Assembly: GCA_008080735.1 (NCBI GenBank)
Contig: SHMW01000012.1
Location: 20,998-84,997, forward strand
From: Promethearchaeota archaeon
GTDB taxonomy: Archaea > Asgardarchaeota > Lokiarchaeia > Sigyniarchaeales > SOKP01
Length of the DNA: 64,000 nt
Direction of reading: 5' to 3'
Position numbers and translations under genes: made by a program. Shown piece after piece: positions 45,205-53,356 of this stretch (positions are counted from its first letter, which is position 1; each line of letters starts with the position of its first letter). Below the pieces are notes generated by a model, which saw nothing but the letters and a program-made list of their open reading frames with translations, was not told the origin of the DNA and did not search any database.

Positions 45205-46080
45205 ATGCCAAAAAAGAACGAATTTTTAGATAACAAAACCTACACTTTTACCTACTATCCTGGGGACTCACTTCTTCATAAATTAAATCCATTATCCAAA
45301 TTAGTGTTTTTGCTACTTCTCACAATCTTGATCTTTTTTATTAGAAGCTTAATTCTTTTCGCAGTAATAACTTTATCCATAATCTTAATCGCGTTAGCCA
45401 GTGGAATCTCACTGCGAAATTTAGCGAAAAAATTACGCTTCATTATAATTGTAATGATCTTTAGCGTTTTTCTAAATATATTTTTCAACGCCATACCTCA
45501 AGAACAAGAGCAGGTGCTCTTTTATCTATTTGGCGTGCAATTTTTACCGATTCGACGATTGGCGGTATATTATGCGATGAAAGCATTTTTGATCGTCATC
45601 ACGCTTTTTACATCCTCTATAATTTATACAAACACCACATTAATGAAAGATTTTGCTTATTCTCTCATGAGTTTGAACATTCCATATAAATTTAGTTTTG
45701 ATTTTATGGTGGGAATACGCTACCTCCCATTAATCGAAAAGGAGGCAAAAACAATTGCTCTGGCACAAAAAGCGAGAGGTTTTGGTCGCGAAAAGGTGAA
45801 TTCAATCAAAAAAGCCTATAACTTTGTCATGGAACGATTAATTTCTACTTTAGTCTCTATTCTTCGAAAAGGACATATTACTTCAATTTCCATGGAAAAT
45901 CGTTGTTTCGGTATCTATAAAACCCGTACAAACCTCACGAAAGTCCCATTTAAAAAAAAGGATTATGGATTTATTATTTTCTGTATTTTATTATTTAGTT
46001 TTATATCTCTCTATATCTTTAGGATTATTCCTTTACCAACTTTCCCTTCATTATATAATATTTTTAAAAATTTATTCTAA
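45205..46080 (+). CDS. ECF transporter T component (EcfT/CbiQ-like)
   Basis: 291 residues with about six membrane helices. The coupling-helix signatures of EcfT are visible as AQKARGFGREK and ENRCFGIYKTRT (the two short Ala/Arg-Gly motifs that bind the ATPases). It is the last of the S-A-A'-T set (42774-46080), and the following gene starts the tungstate importer on the same strand. It forms the scaffold on which the S component rotates. Confidence 0.9.
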   Translation: MPKKNEFLDNKTYTFTYYPGDSLLHKLNPLSKLVFLLLLTILIFFIRSLILFAVITLSIILIALASGISLRNLAKKLRFIIIVMIFSVFLNIFFNAIPQEQEQVLFYLFGVQFLPIRRLAVYYAMKAFLIVITLFTSSIIYTNTTLMKDFAYSLMSLNIPYKFSFDFMVGIRYLPLIEKEAKTIALAQKARGFGREKVNSIKKAYNFVMERLISTLVSILRKGHITSISMENRCFGIYKTRTNLTKVPFKKKDYGFIIFCILLFSFISLYIFRIIPLPTFPSLYNIFKNLF

Positions 46081-46173
46081 ATTAACTCCTAATATGGATA
46101 TTAGATAATTTCTAAATAAATTTGTTTTAAAATTCAATTAAGGATTTATTGGCGTTATGTTTATAAGTACATA

Positions 46174-46218
46174 TCAACTAAAATACATACAAATTTCACA
46201 AAAATTACTTTTAGTTGA
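46174..46218. promoter_or_regulatory. Inverted repeat at the tupA start region (candidate operator)
   Basis: TCAACTAAAA (46174-46183) and TTTTAGTTGA (46209-46218) form perfect 10-base arms 25 bases apart. A TATA-like TTTATAAG lies at 46160-46167, so the arms sit just after it, across the predicted transcription start and immediately before the ATG at 46224. A repressor or metal sensor for the tungstate importer could bind here; a hairpin in the leader is also possible. Confidence 0.55.
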
Positions 46219-46223
46219 GAAAT

Positions 46224-47252
46224 ATGAAAACAATACCTAATCAAAATATTAAAATGGTAAGCAGAGAAGGTGCGAAGGGATTTATCCTTGACCACAAAAA
46301 AGCTCTAGCAGTAATTGCAATTTTAGCGGTTGCTGGAATTACAACGGGATTTATAGTTTTTGAATTTACTCGTTCTGAACAAAGAATGATCCTAGCAACA
46401 ACCACATCGACCTATGATTCTGGATTACTTGATGTTCTACTTCCTGAGTTTACAGAGAGCACTGGTATTCAAGTAGATGTCGTATCAGTTGGGACAGGTC
46501 AAGCGCTCGAAAATGGTCGGCAAGGAAACTGTGATATGATCCTCGTTCATGCACGCTCACGTGAGGACCAATTTGTTGCAGAAAAATATGGAATCCATAG
46601 AACTTGTGTGATGTATAATGATTTCGTTCTTGTTGGACCAGATAGTGATCCTGCTGGAGTTTTAGACCCAAGCATCAATATAACCGATGCATTCAAAAGA
46701 ATTTATAACGGCGGTGATGAGGGAAATACAACCTTTCATTCGCGTGGAGATGATTCAGGGACTCATACAAAAGAAAAAGCTTTATGGGCTGCAGCAGGGT
46801 ATGATTATACAGCTGAAATTAATATTCCTGAAAATACATGGTATGAGGCACATGGAGCGGGAATGGGAGATACTCTTGTCTTTACAGATCAAGATCCTGA
46901 AGGTAATGGTTATACTTTAGCAGACAGAGGTACTTGGCTATCCACGAAGGCGAATCTAGATTTAATATTGGTTTATAATAGCACAGAAGTAGAATTGCTG
47001 AATCCATATGGGGCAATCCCAATAGATCCGTGGACTCATTCACATGTAAAATACACCTTTGCTCTTAAATTAACCGCGTTTTTAGTTTCACAAAAGGGTC
47101 AAAACATGATTGGAAATTATACTGTTAGTGGAGAGGTACTTTTTACTCCATGTTTTGGAATTTGTAATCATACTCATGATTGCCCGACGACTCAAGAAGA
47201 GATTGACTTTTGGACCAGATATAACGGTGGATTCACTCAACCCGCTCCTTAA
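46224..47252 (+). CDS. tupA: Tungstate ABC transporter, substrate-binding protein
   Basis: About 342 residues. After a membrane anchor (AVIAILAVAGITTGFIVF) comes TTTSTYDSGLLD, the N-terminal ligand motif of TupA, followed by VSVGTGQALENGRQGNCDM and VGPDSDPAG. TupA binds tungstate with very high affinity and delivers it to TupB. An in-frame TTG lies at 46215; ATG 46224 is preferred. The membrane anchor is unusual only in being uncleaved by appearance. The two following genes are the permease and ATPase. Molybdate binding is also possible but the TTTST motif favours tungstate. Confidence 0.92.
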   Translation: MKTIPNQNIKMVSREGAKGFILDHKKALAVIAILAVAGITTGFIVFEFTRSEQRMILATTTSTYDSGLLDVLLPEFTESTGIQVDVVSVGTGQALENGRQGNCDMILVHARSREDQFVAEKYGIHRTCVMYNDFVLVGPDSDPAGVLDPSINITDAFKRIYNGGDEGNTTFHSRGDDSGTHTKEKALWAAAGYDYTAEINIPENTWYEAHGAGMGDTLVFTDQDPEGNGYTLADRGTWLSTKANLDLILVYNSTEVELLNPYGAIPIDPWTHSHVKYTFALKLTAFLVSQKGQNMIGNYTVSGEVLFTPCFGICNHTHDCPTTQEEIDFWTRYNGGFTQPAP

Positions 47253-47353
47253 ATGCCTAAATAAAAAGCAAGCATAATTAAATTAGTCTAAATTTTTTTT
47301 TAAATTATTATAATATATTTTCTACCAAACAAAACTTAAAAAAAGGATCAAAA

Positions 47354-48049
47354 ATGGGAAATGACTTAATTGAAGGAATTGTTCAAGCGTTTATCTTATT
47401 ATTTACATTTGATAGTCAAGTTTGGGGGATAATGTGGCTTTCCATAAGAGTTTCATTAACTTCTATTTTTTTCGCATCACTAATGGGAATTCCGATAGGC
47501 TCTTTTATCGGACTGAGAAAGTTTAGGGGGAAATCCTTTCTTACCAACATTATCAATACCTTTATGGGGTTTCCACCAGTTGTTATGGGGCTCATCGTTT
47601 TTTTCCTTCTTTCGCGAAGTGGGCCTCTTGGGAATCTTGGGTTGTTATATTCACCCACAGCAATGATTGTAGCTCAAATGTTTTTAGCAACCCCAATTGT
47701 TACTGGTACAACAAAAGCAGCCATAGAAAGCATAGACCCAAATCTAAAACAGACCGTTATTTCCTTAGGGGCCACAGAAACCCAACTTTGGTGGCAACTG
47801 ATAAAAGAATCGAGAAGATCAATAATTGCGGGGATATTAGTCGGTTTCGGGCAAATTATTTCGGAAGTAGGCGCAGTTTTGCTTGTAGGAGGTAATATCG
47901 AGGGATATACGAGAACATTTACAACAGCAATAGTGTTAAATACCAGAATGGGTCAATTTGGAATGGCTATAGCTTTAGGTTCAATTCTAATACTTATTAC
48001 ATTCATATTAAATTATGCATTAACCTACCTACAAACCAGAGAGGATTAA
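47354..48049 (+). CDS. tupB: Tungstate ABC transporter, permease
   Basis: 231 residues with five to six membrane segments. The EAA-type loop for contact with the ATPase is VISLGATETQLWWQLIKESRR-like (about residues 136-156), and the order of helices fits BPD-type ABC permeases of the TupB/ModB group. It lies 100 bases after tupA and one base before the ATPase start at TTG 48051 (stop at 48047-48049), so it is cotranscribed. Confidence 0.92.
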   Translation: MGNDLIEGIVQAFILLFTFDSQVWGIMWLSIRVSLTSIFFASLMGIPIGSFIGLRKFRGKSFLTNIINTFMGFPPVVMGLIVFFLLSRSGPLGNLGLLYSPTAMIVAQMFLATPIVTGTTKAAIESIDPNLKQTVISLGATETQLWWQLIKESRRSIIAGILVGFGQIISEVGAVLLVGGNIEGYTRTFTTAIVLNTRMGQFGMAIALGSILILITFILNYALTYLQTRED

Positions 48050-48050
48050 A

Positions 48051-49142
48051 TTGAGTATAATTCAAGTGAATAATTTAAGTAAAACCTTTAACTCAAATAG
48101 TGAATCTTCTCAGCCCGTCCTTTCTGATATTAATTTTTCGGTAAGAAAAGGTGAATGTTTTACCATAATTGGGCCTAATGGAAGTGGCAAGAGTACGCTA
48201 TTAAGTATCATGGGACTATTAATCCCTCCCACCGAAGGACAAGTAATTTATAGGGATAAGGATATCACCGCATTAAGTAAGTATGAAAAGGTAATGGTGC
48301 GTAGAAACTTTTCCTTTGTTCGACAAAAACCCGTAGTTTTAGATACGTCAGTATATAATAATATTTCCTATGGTTTGAAAGTGAGAGATTTTAAGAGATC
48401 TGAGATCGATAAACGAGTGAAAGCAATAATAGACAAAGTTGGTCTTAATGGATTTGAAGATCAAAATGCGCGTTCGCTTTCTGGTGGAGAAATGCAACGA
48501 GTCGCAATTGCGATGAATTTTGTTTTAGAGCCAGAAATATATTTTTTAGATGAGGTATCTGCAAATCTCGATCCTAAAAATGTTGCATTGTTGGAGAATT
48601 TTATCAATGAAATTAAAAATACAAAAAATAAGACTATTGTTATGTCAACACACGACAAGATGGAAGCAATAAAGTTTTCTGATAGAATTGCCGTATTAAG
48701 GGACGGAAAAATATCTCAAATCGGGGATGTTAATGAGATATTCACCTCTCCCAAAGACGAGTATGCTGCGGTTTTTGTTGGATATGAAAATGTATTTTCT
48801 GGCACTGCCAAATATAATGAAACGCTACAATTGACGGAAATCCAAATAGATAACATATCCTTAAATGTTGCTGCTCAAGCGGATGGAGAGGTAAAAGCAT
48901 TGATAAAGCCAGAAAGTATAGGACTATCAAAGGAAAAAGCCTCTGAAACTAGCTATCAAAACTCGATCCATGCTACAATAACAGAAATACGTGAACTAGG
49001 AAACACATATCATATATTAGCAAAATCAGGTTCAATTGAGTTATTAGCATCAATTACCAAACTCTCTTTTCAAGAGCTAAAATTAGAGAGAGGTTCAAAT
49101 ATATATCTTAACTTTAAAGCGACTGATATAAAACTATTATAG
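48051..49142 (+). CDS. tupC: Tungstate ABC transporter, ATPase with TOBE domain
   Basis: 363 residues. The ATPase domain has Walker A GPNGSGKSTLL, signature LSGGEMQR, Walker B IYFLDEV and switch histidine in STHDKME; a C-terminal TOBE-like region (about 240-360, LIKPESIGLSKEKAS...) would bind oxyanion or regulate transport. Start codon is TTG right after the tupB stop. With tupA and tupB it gives a complete tungstate importer, beside the cofactor biosynthesis genes. Confidence 0.92.
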   Translation: MSIIQVNNLSKTFNSNSESSQPVLSDINFSVRKGECFTIIGPNGSGKSTLLSIMGLLIPPTEGQVIYRDKDITALSKYEKVMVRRNFSFVRQKPVVLDTSVYNNISYGLKVRDFKRSEIDKRVKAIIDKVGLNGFEDQNARSLSGGEMQRVAIAMNFVLEPEIYFLDEVSANLDPKNVALLENFINEIKNTKNKTIVMSTHDKMEAIKFSDRIAVLRDGKISQIGDVNEIFTSPKDEYAAVFVGYENVFSGTAKYNETLQLTEIQIDNISLNVAAQADGEVKALIKPESIGLSKEKASETSYQNSIHATITEIRELGNTYHILAKSGSIELLASITKLSFQELKLERGSNIYLNFKATDIKLL

Positions 49143-49303
49143 ATGAGTGATAGGACGATTTTATTTTTCTTTTAGAGCAGATACGTATTAATAATCTCTT
49201 CATTTTATTTTGTTTTTAGCTAATTTGGAAAATCATTATCTTTCTTAATATTATTATGAATAAAGACAAATTATTTAAGATAATTTTAAATTTCTAACAT
49301 AGG

Positions 49304-49329
49304 ACGATATGTTTTTAGTAGTATATCGT
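49304..49329. promoter_or_regulatory. Inverted repeat before moaC (ModE/TunR-like candidate operator)
   Basis: ACGATAT (49304-49310) and ATATCGT (49323-49329) are perfect inverted arms with a 12-base spacer; flanking G-A/T-C bases extend it imperfectly. A TATA-like TTTTAAAT lies near 49284, so the arms cover the expected start site of the moaC transcript. The TATA/CGT half-site texture recalls the sites of ModE-family molybdate/tungstate regulators, but this is by eye only. Confidence 0.5.
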
Positions 49330-49351
49330 TCAAAAATTCCTAAACAATGTT

Positions 49352-49786
49352 ATGATTGATATTTCTAATAAAAATGTTGTGATTCGAGAAGCCCGCGCAT
49401 CTGGTAAAATTGTCCTACAAGAGAGTACCATAGAAAGAATCAAAAACAACAATGTCCAGAAGGGGGATGTTATAACCATCGCGCGTATTGCGGGAACGAA
49501 CGCCGTTAAAAAGGTACCCGATTTAATTCCGCTATGTCACCCAATTCCGATAACGGGGACTTCGATAGAATTTGAATTTATAGACTCCAATACAATTAAA
49601 GTGATATGCACAGTTAAAGGTATCTGGAAAACCGGTGTAGAAATGGAGGCTTTAACGGGGCTGAATGTGGCACTCTTGAATATTTGGGATTTAGTAAAAA
49701 TGTATGAAAAAGATGAGAATGGTCAATATCCTTCCGCAAGAATAACCGACATTATAGTAGAACAAAAAATCAAAAAACCTGCCTAA
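49352..49786 (+). CDS. moaC: Cyclic pyranopterin monophosphate synthase
   Basis: 144 residues. LCHPIPITG (about residues 69-77) and GVEMEALTG (about 96-104) are the two signature blocks of MoaC, and the N-terminal MIDISNKNVVIREARASG is the family opening. With MoaA it turns GTP into cyclic pyranopterin monophosphate, the first step of molybdopterin synthesis. The start follows a promoter with an inverted repeat; moaA begins six bases after the stop. Confidence 0.95.
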   Translation: MIDISNKNVVIREARASGKIVLQESTIERIKNNNVQKGDVITIARIAGTNAVKKVPDLIPLCHPIPITGTSIEFEFIDSNTIKVICTVKGIWKTGVEMEALTGLNVALLNIWDLVKMYEKDENGQYPSARITDIIVEQKIKKPA

Positions 49787-49792
49787 TAAAAT

Positions 49793-50713
49793 ATGAAAGA
49801 TAAATGCGAGAGAGAAATAAAACATATCCGCCTCTCAGTAACCGAGAAGTGCGAATATAATTGTATATATTGCGATAAAGAGGGATTTATTCCTAAGAAT
49901 AATGAGCTCAGTGTTAATGAAATAATCAAATTAACTCGTTTACTCGCCGAGGTTTTGGAAGTGTCTCGGATAAAACTTACGGGGGGCGAACCGCTCTGTC
50001 GTGAAGAGATAGTCGAAATTGTTCAAGGCATCAAAGATTTAGGTTTGTATGATGATATTTCTATGACCACTAACGGATATTTGCTCCTTGAAAAAGCTGA
50101 AGCCCTTCATAATGCGGGATTGGATAGAATTAATGTCTCCTTACCGTCTCTGAATCGTGAGAGCTATAAAAAAATAACGGGCTCAGATGGGTTAAATAGA
50201 GTTATACAAGGTATTAAGAAGGCAACCCAAGTAGGATTAATTCCGATTAAAATAAATTATGTCGTGCTCAAGGGAATAAACGACACTGAATTAGAGAATA
50301 TGATTGAATTTTCGGCGAAAAATAATGTAGTTTTACAATTAATTGAGCTTCATGCACGATCTGATGCTGTGGGAAAACAAAAAGAATTTTATGAGCGATA
50401 TCATGTCGATTTAGAGGAGAAGATTTATGAACTCGAAGACAGGGCGTTTGACGTAAAAGTCCGAGGGACAATGCAAAATCGTAAGGTGATTTTTTTGCCA
50501 AATGGCGCGATTATTGAGGCAATTCATCCAGGTCACGATTTTTGTATGGGATGTACCAAACTTCGGGTTGGCTGCGATGGAAATGTGTTCGGGTGTTTAT
50601 ATCGAGCCGATTCTGGCAAGAATGTGAAAGACGACCTACAAGGGGAATGTTCTGTAGCCCAATTCAGAAATGCTATAAAACATGTTGTACATTCTCGGGA
50701 ACCTTATTATTAG
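49793..50713 (+). CDS. moaA: GTP 3',8-cyclase, radical SAM
   Basis: 306 residues. The radical-SAM cluster motif is CEYNCIYCDKEG (CxxxCxxC), LTGGEPLCR is the SAM-binding GGE motif, and CMGCTKLRVGCDGNVFGCL supplies the second Fe-S cluster that holds GTP. The MoaA family normally ends in Gly-Gly; this protein ends HSREPYY, so the GG tail is missing. It follows moaC, with only six bases between them. Confidence 0.93.
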   Translation: MKDKCEREIKHIRLSVTEKCEYNCIYCDKEGFIPKNNELSVNEIIKLTRLLAEVLEVSRIKLTGGEPLCREEIVEIVQGIKDLGLYDDISMTTNGYLLLEKAEALHNAGLDRINVSLPSLNRESYKKITGSDGLNRVIQGIKKATQVGLIPIKINYVVLKGINDTELENMIEFSAKNNVVLQLIELHARSDAVGKQKEFYERYHVDLEEKIYELEDRAFDVKVRGTMQNRKVIFLPNGAIIEAIHPGHDFCMGCTKLRVGCDGNVFGCLYRADSGKNVKDDLQGECSVAQFRNAIKHVVHSREPYY

Positions 50714-50731
50714 AATAGAGGTGTTGTAAAC

Positions 50732-51013
50732 TTGGTTGAAGTGTTATATTTTGCTGATTTTAAAAGCATCACGAATAAAGAGAAAGAACATTTCAATTTG
50801 CATGAAAAAAAATCGCTGATGGACTTAGTGAGGCAACTTACTGACAAATATCCGAAACTTGGACAAATTCTTTTGGATCCAAATCATCAAGAAATTAAAA
50901 AAACAATCTCGATTGCGATCAATCACTCTATCATAGATCGCCATGAAATAGATACATATAAACTTGAAAATGAAGATAAAGTTGCATTTTTATTACCAGT
51001 CTCCGGAGGTTAA
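50732..51013 (+). CDS. moaD: Molybdopterin synthase sulfur carrier subunit
   Basis: 93 residues of ubiquitin-like fold ending in VSGG, the C-terminal Gly-Gly that is thiocarboxylated and donates sulfur to form the dithiolene of molybdopterin. Start TTG at 50732 with a GAGGTG run nearby. moaE follows after nine bases, so the two molybdopterin synthase subunits are made together. Confidence 0.92.
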   Translation: MVEVLYFADFKSITNKEKEHFNLHEKKSLMDLVRQLTDKYPKLGQILLDPNHQEIKKTISIAINHSIIDRHEIDTYKLENEDKVAFLLPVSGG

Positions 51014-51022
51014 ATAAGAAAC

Positions 51023-51469
51023 ATGAGTAGAGAAGGCAAAGCAATTGAATCAGGAATTTATCAGAAAGGTGAGGTAAATTTTCCGATGATTATTGAGGCA
51101 ATCAAGACCAACAAAGAAATAAAGAAAGCGGGTTCAATATTATCCTTCAATGGAATTGTTCGAGAGACCGCAAAAGACGGTCAACCTGTAGAGGGTCTTA
51201 CCATTGATGCCTACACCGAGTTAGCAAACGAATCAATCGAAAAAATTTGTAGCGAGATTACGCAAATGGAAGGAATTATTGATATAAAGATTATTCATCT
51301 AAAGGGAAAATTTGATATCTCCGAGGATCTGGTGTATGTTGTAGTCGCATCTGCTCATCGAGATGAGGGTTTTGAAGCTCTAAGGACGGCAGTGGAGCGT
51401 TATAAATCCGAAATCGAAGTATGGAAACGAGAAGAGCTCTTAGATGGTTCTTCAGAATGGACTCATTAA
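51023..51469 (+). CDS. moaE: Molybdopterin synthase catalytic subunit
   Basis: 148 residues. ISEDLVYVVVASAHRDEGF (about residues 98-116) and YKSEIEVWKREE (about 131-142) are the conserved MoaE blocks around the active-site Lys and Arg. It combines with MoaD to convert cyclic pyranopterin monophosphate to molybdopterin. It lies directly after moaD on the same strand. Confidence 0.92.
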   Translation: MSREGKAIESGIYQKGEVNFPMIIEAIKTNKEIKKAGSILSFNGIVRETAKDGQPVEGLTIDAYTELANESIEKICSEITQMEGIIDIKIIHLKGKFDISEDLVYVVVASAHRDEGFEALRTAVERYKSEIEVWKREELLDGSSEWTH

Positions 51470-51580
51470 AATCCCAAGATCTTAATATATTATAAGTAGA
51501 AGATATAAATCTATTTGTCAAATATATTCTAAATAGAACGTTTAAGGCGATTCAAGATTAAATTTTTAAAAACTATTTCT

Positions 51581-52783
51581 GTGGATAAATTTAGAACTCT
51601 TCTAAAAGAATTACCTGCATTAGAATTGGGAGTCGAACAGCTTGATTTAGAACAGAGCTTTAACAGAAAGATAGCAGAAGATATCAAAAGCCCAATTGAT
51701 GTGCCGCATTTTCGTAAATCTCGTATGGATGGGTTTGCGGTACGAGCACAAGATACATTCGGGGCGGAAGAGGATAATTTGATTCCACTCACGCAAGTTG
51801 AGGTTATTGAAGCGGGTGATATCCCACAAAAATCGCTAAAAGAAGGACAATGCGCATATGTCGCTACTGGTGCTGCAATTCCCGAAGGGGCGGATGCAGT
51901 GGTTATGGTGGAATATTCCGAAAAGAAAGATGACAAAATTCTCATATCGAAAGCAGTCACCCCTACAACTCATATAGTAGAGATTGGACACGATGTGAAT
52001 AGGGGAGATATAATAATAGAAAAGAACACTCTAATTGACCTTCCTACGATGGGGATTCTCGCGGCATGTGGAATTACGACTGTCCCGGTATACCAAAAAC
52101 CGAAAATAAGCTTAATGAGTACTGGGAGCGAACTTGTGACTCATAAAGTTTCAGAATTAGAGGTTGGACAGATCTACGACATCAATTCAATTGTGTTAAA
52201 ACAAGCGATATCAAATACAGGTTCGGAAGTAGATTACCTTGGAATTGTGAAGGATCATTTTGAGGAATTGAAGCATAGAATCGATCAAGGTCTCAAAGAA
52301 AACGATATTGTGATTTTATCTGGCGGGACTTCAAAGGGTGAAGGTGATTTAGGCGTACGAGTGTTAGATACTTTCGAAAATATCGAAGTTCAAGTACACG
52401 GAATCAAGATTAAGCCTGGGAAACCGCTAATTTTTGCAAAACTCGAAAAGAAAATTATTTTCATCCTTCCGGGATATCCAACCTCCGCCTTAAGTTGTTT
52501 CTATGTGTTCATTGATGATTTTTTACGTCGATTGTCGGGATATCCACTAAGAGCTAAAAATGCAGAAGAATTAGAACTCGGGGAACGGATTTACAGCCCT
52601 ATAGGGAGATATCATTTTAAGGCGGTCGAGTTGAGGGATGTTGACGGCGTGCGGAAGATCTTCCCTATCAAAACGGGCTCAGAAGCCATCAGCACCTTGT
52701 TCTATTCGGATGGCTACATTGAAATTGAAGAATTAGAAGAAATAGTAGAAAAAGGAGACAAAAAAGTCTTTTATACATATTAA
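51581..52783 (+). CDS. moeA: Molybdopterin molybdenumtransferase (first copy)
   Basis: 400 residues starting at GTG. Blocks SRMDGFAVRA, MSTGSELV, SGGTSKGEGD and LPGYPTSALSC are the MoeA domains that insert Mo or W into adenylylated molybdopterin. A second full-length MoeA follows in the same operon; in archaea two paralogues are often present and may separate Mo from W insertion. This copy is the more distant one from the second, as the internal blocks differ throughout. Confidence 0.92.
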   Translation: MDKFRTLLKELPALELGVEQLDLEQSFNRKIAEDIKSPIDVPHFRKSRMDGFAVRAQDTFGAEEDNLIPLTQVEVIEAGDIPQKSLKEGQCAYVATGAAIPEGADAVVMVEYSEKKDDKILISKAVTPTTHIVEIGHDVNRGDIIIEKNTLIDLPTMGILAACGITTVPVYQKPKISLMSTGSELVTHKVSELEVGQIYDINSIVLKQAISNTGSEVDYLGIVKDHFEELKHRIDQGLKENDIVILSGGTSKGEGDLGVRVLDTFENIEVQVHGIKIKPGKPLIFAKLEKKIIFILPGYPTSALSCFYVFIDDFLRRLSGYPLRAKNAEELELGERIYSPIGRYHFKAVELRDVDGVRKIFPIKTGSEAISTLFYSDGYIEIEELEEIVEKGDKKVFYTY

Positions 52784-52813
52784 TTACTTCGTTTAGAGGT
52801 TGATCAAAAAATT

Positions 52814-53356
52814 ATGAAAGTACATGAAGAACATAAGCATGAGGCGGATAAGAAGAAAAAATTGAGAATTGCGCTCATTATTGTCAGCACTTCGAGGTTC
52901 GAAGAATTGGAAACCCAAAAGGAAACTACTGATGAGACCATCCCTTTGGTTCAAGAACTACTCTATAAAGAAGCAAAAATCTCGCTCAAAGAAACTATGA
53001 TTATTCCGGATTCAGCGGATCATGTTGAGGCCGCTTTAATCGACTATTTAGAAGATAAGAATATTGATGCTATCATCTATAGCGGAGGTACGGGATTATC
53101 ACCAAAAGATATCACCTATGAGACAATTAAGCCAAAATTCGAAAAGATCATTCCCGGATTTGGGGAATTGTTTCGATATCTCTCATATAAAGAGATTGGC
53201 TCATCTGCGATGCTTTCAAGGGCGATTGGCGGCAAAATCGGCAATAAGGCAGTATTTTTGTTGCCCGGATCTCCTAATGCGGTTAAGTTGGCATTAAGTG
53301 ATCTCATTTTACCTGAACTGGCCCATATGTCATATTTAATTACCAAAAAAGAGTGA
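52814..53356 (+). CDS. moaB: MoaB/MogA-type molybdopterin adenylyltransferase
   Basis: 180 residues. SGGTGLSPKDITYE (about residues 94-107) and LLPGSPNAVKLAL are the MPT-binding and nucleotidyl-transfer blocks of MoaB/MogA. It adenylylates molybdopterin before metal insertion. A charged N-terminal extension precedes the core. It overlaps the next moeA start by four bases (GTGA at 53353-53356). Confidence 0.9.
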   Translation: MKVHEEHKHEADKKKKLRIALIIVSTSRFEELETQKETTDETIPLVQELLYKEAKISLKETMIIPDSADHVEAALIDYLEDKNIDAIIYSGGTGLSPKDITYETIKPKFEKIIPGFGELFRYLSYKEIGSSAMLSRAIGGKIGNKAVFLLPGSPNAVKLALSDLILPELAHMSYLITKKE

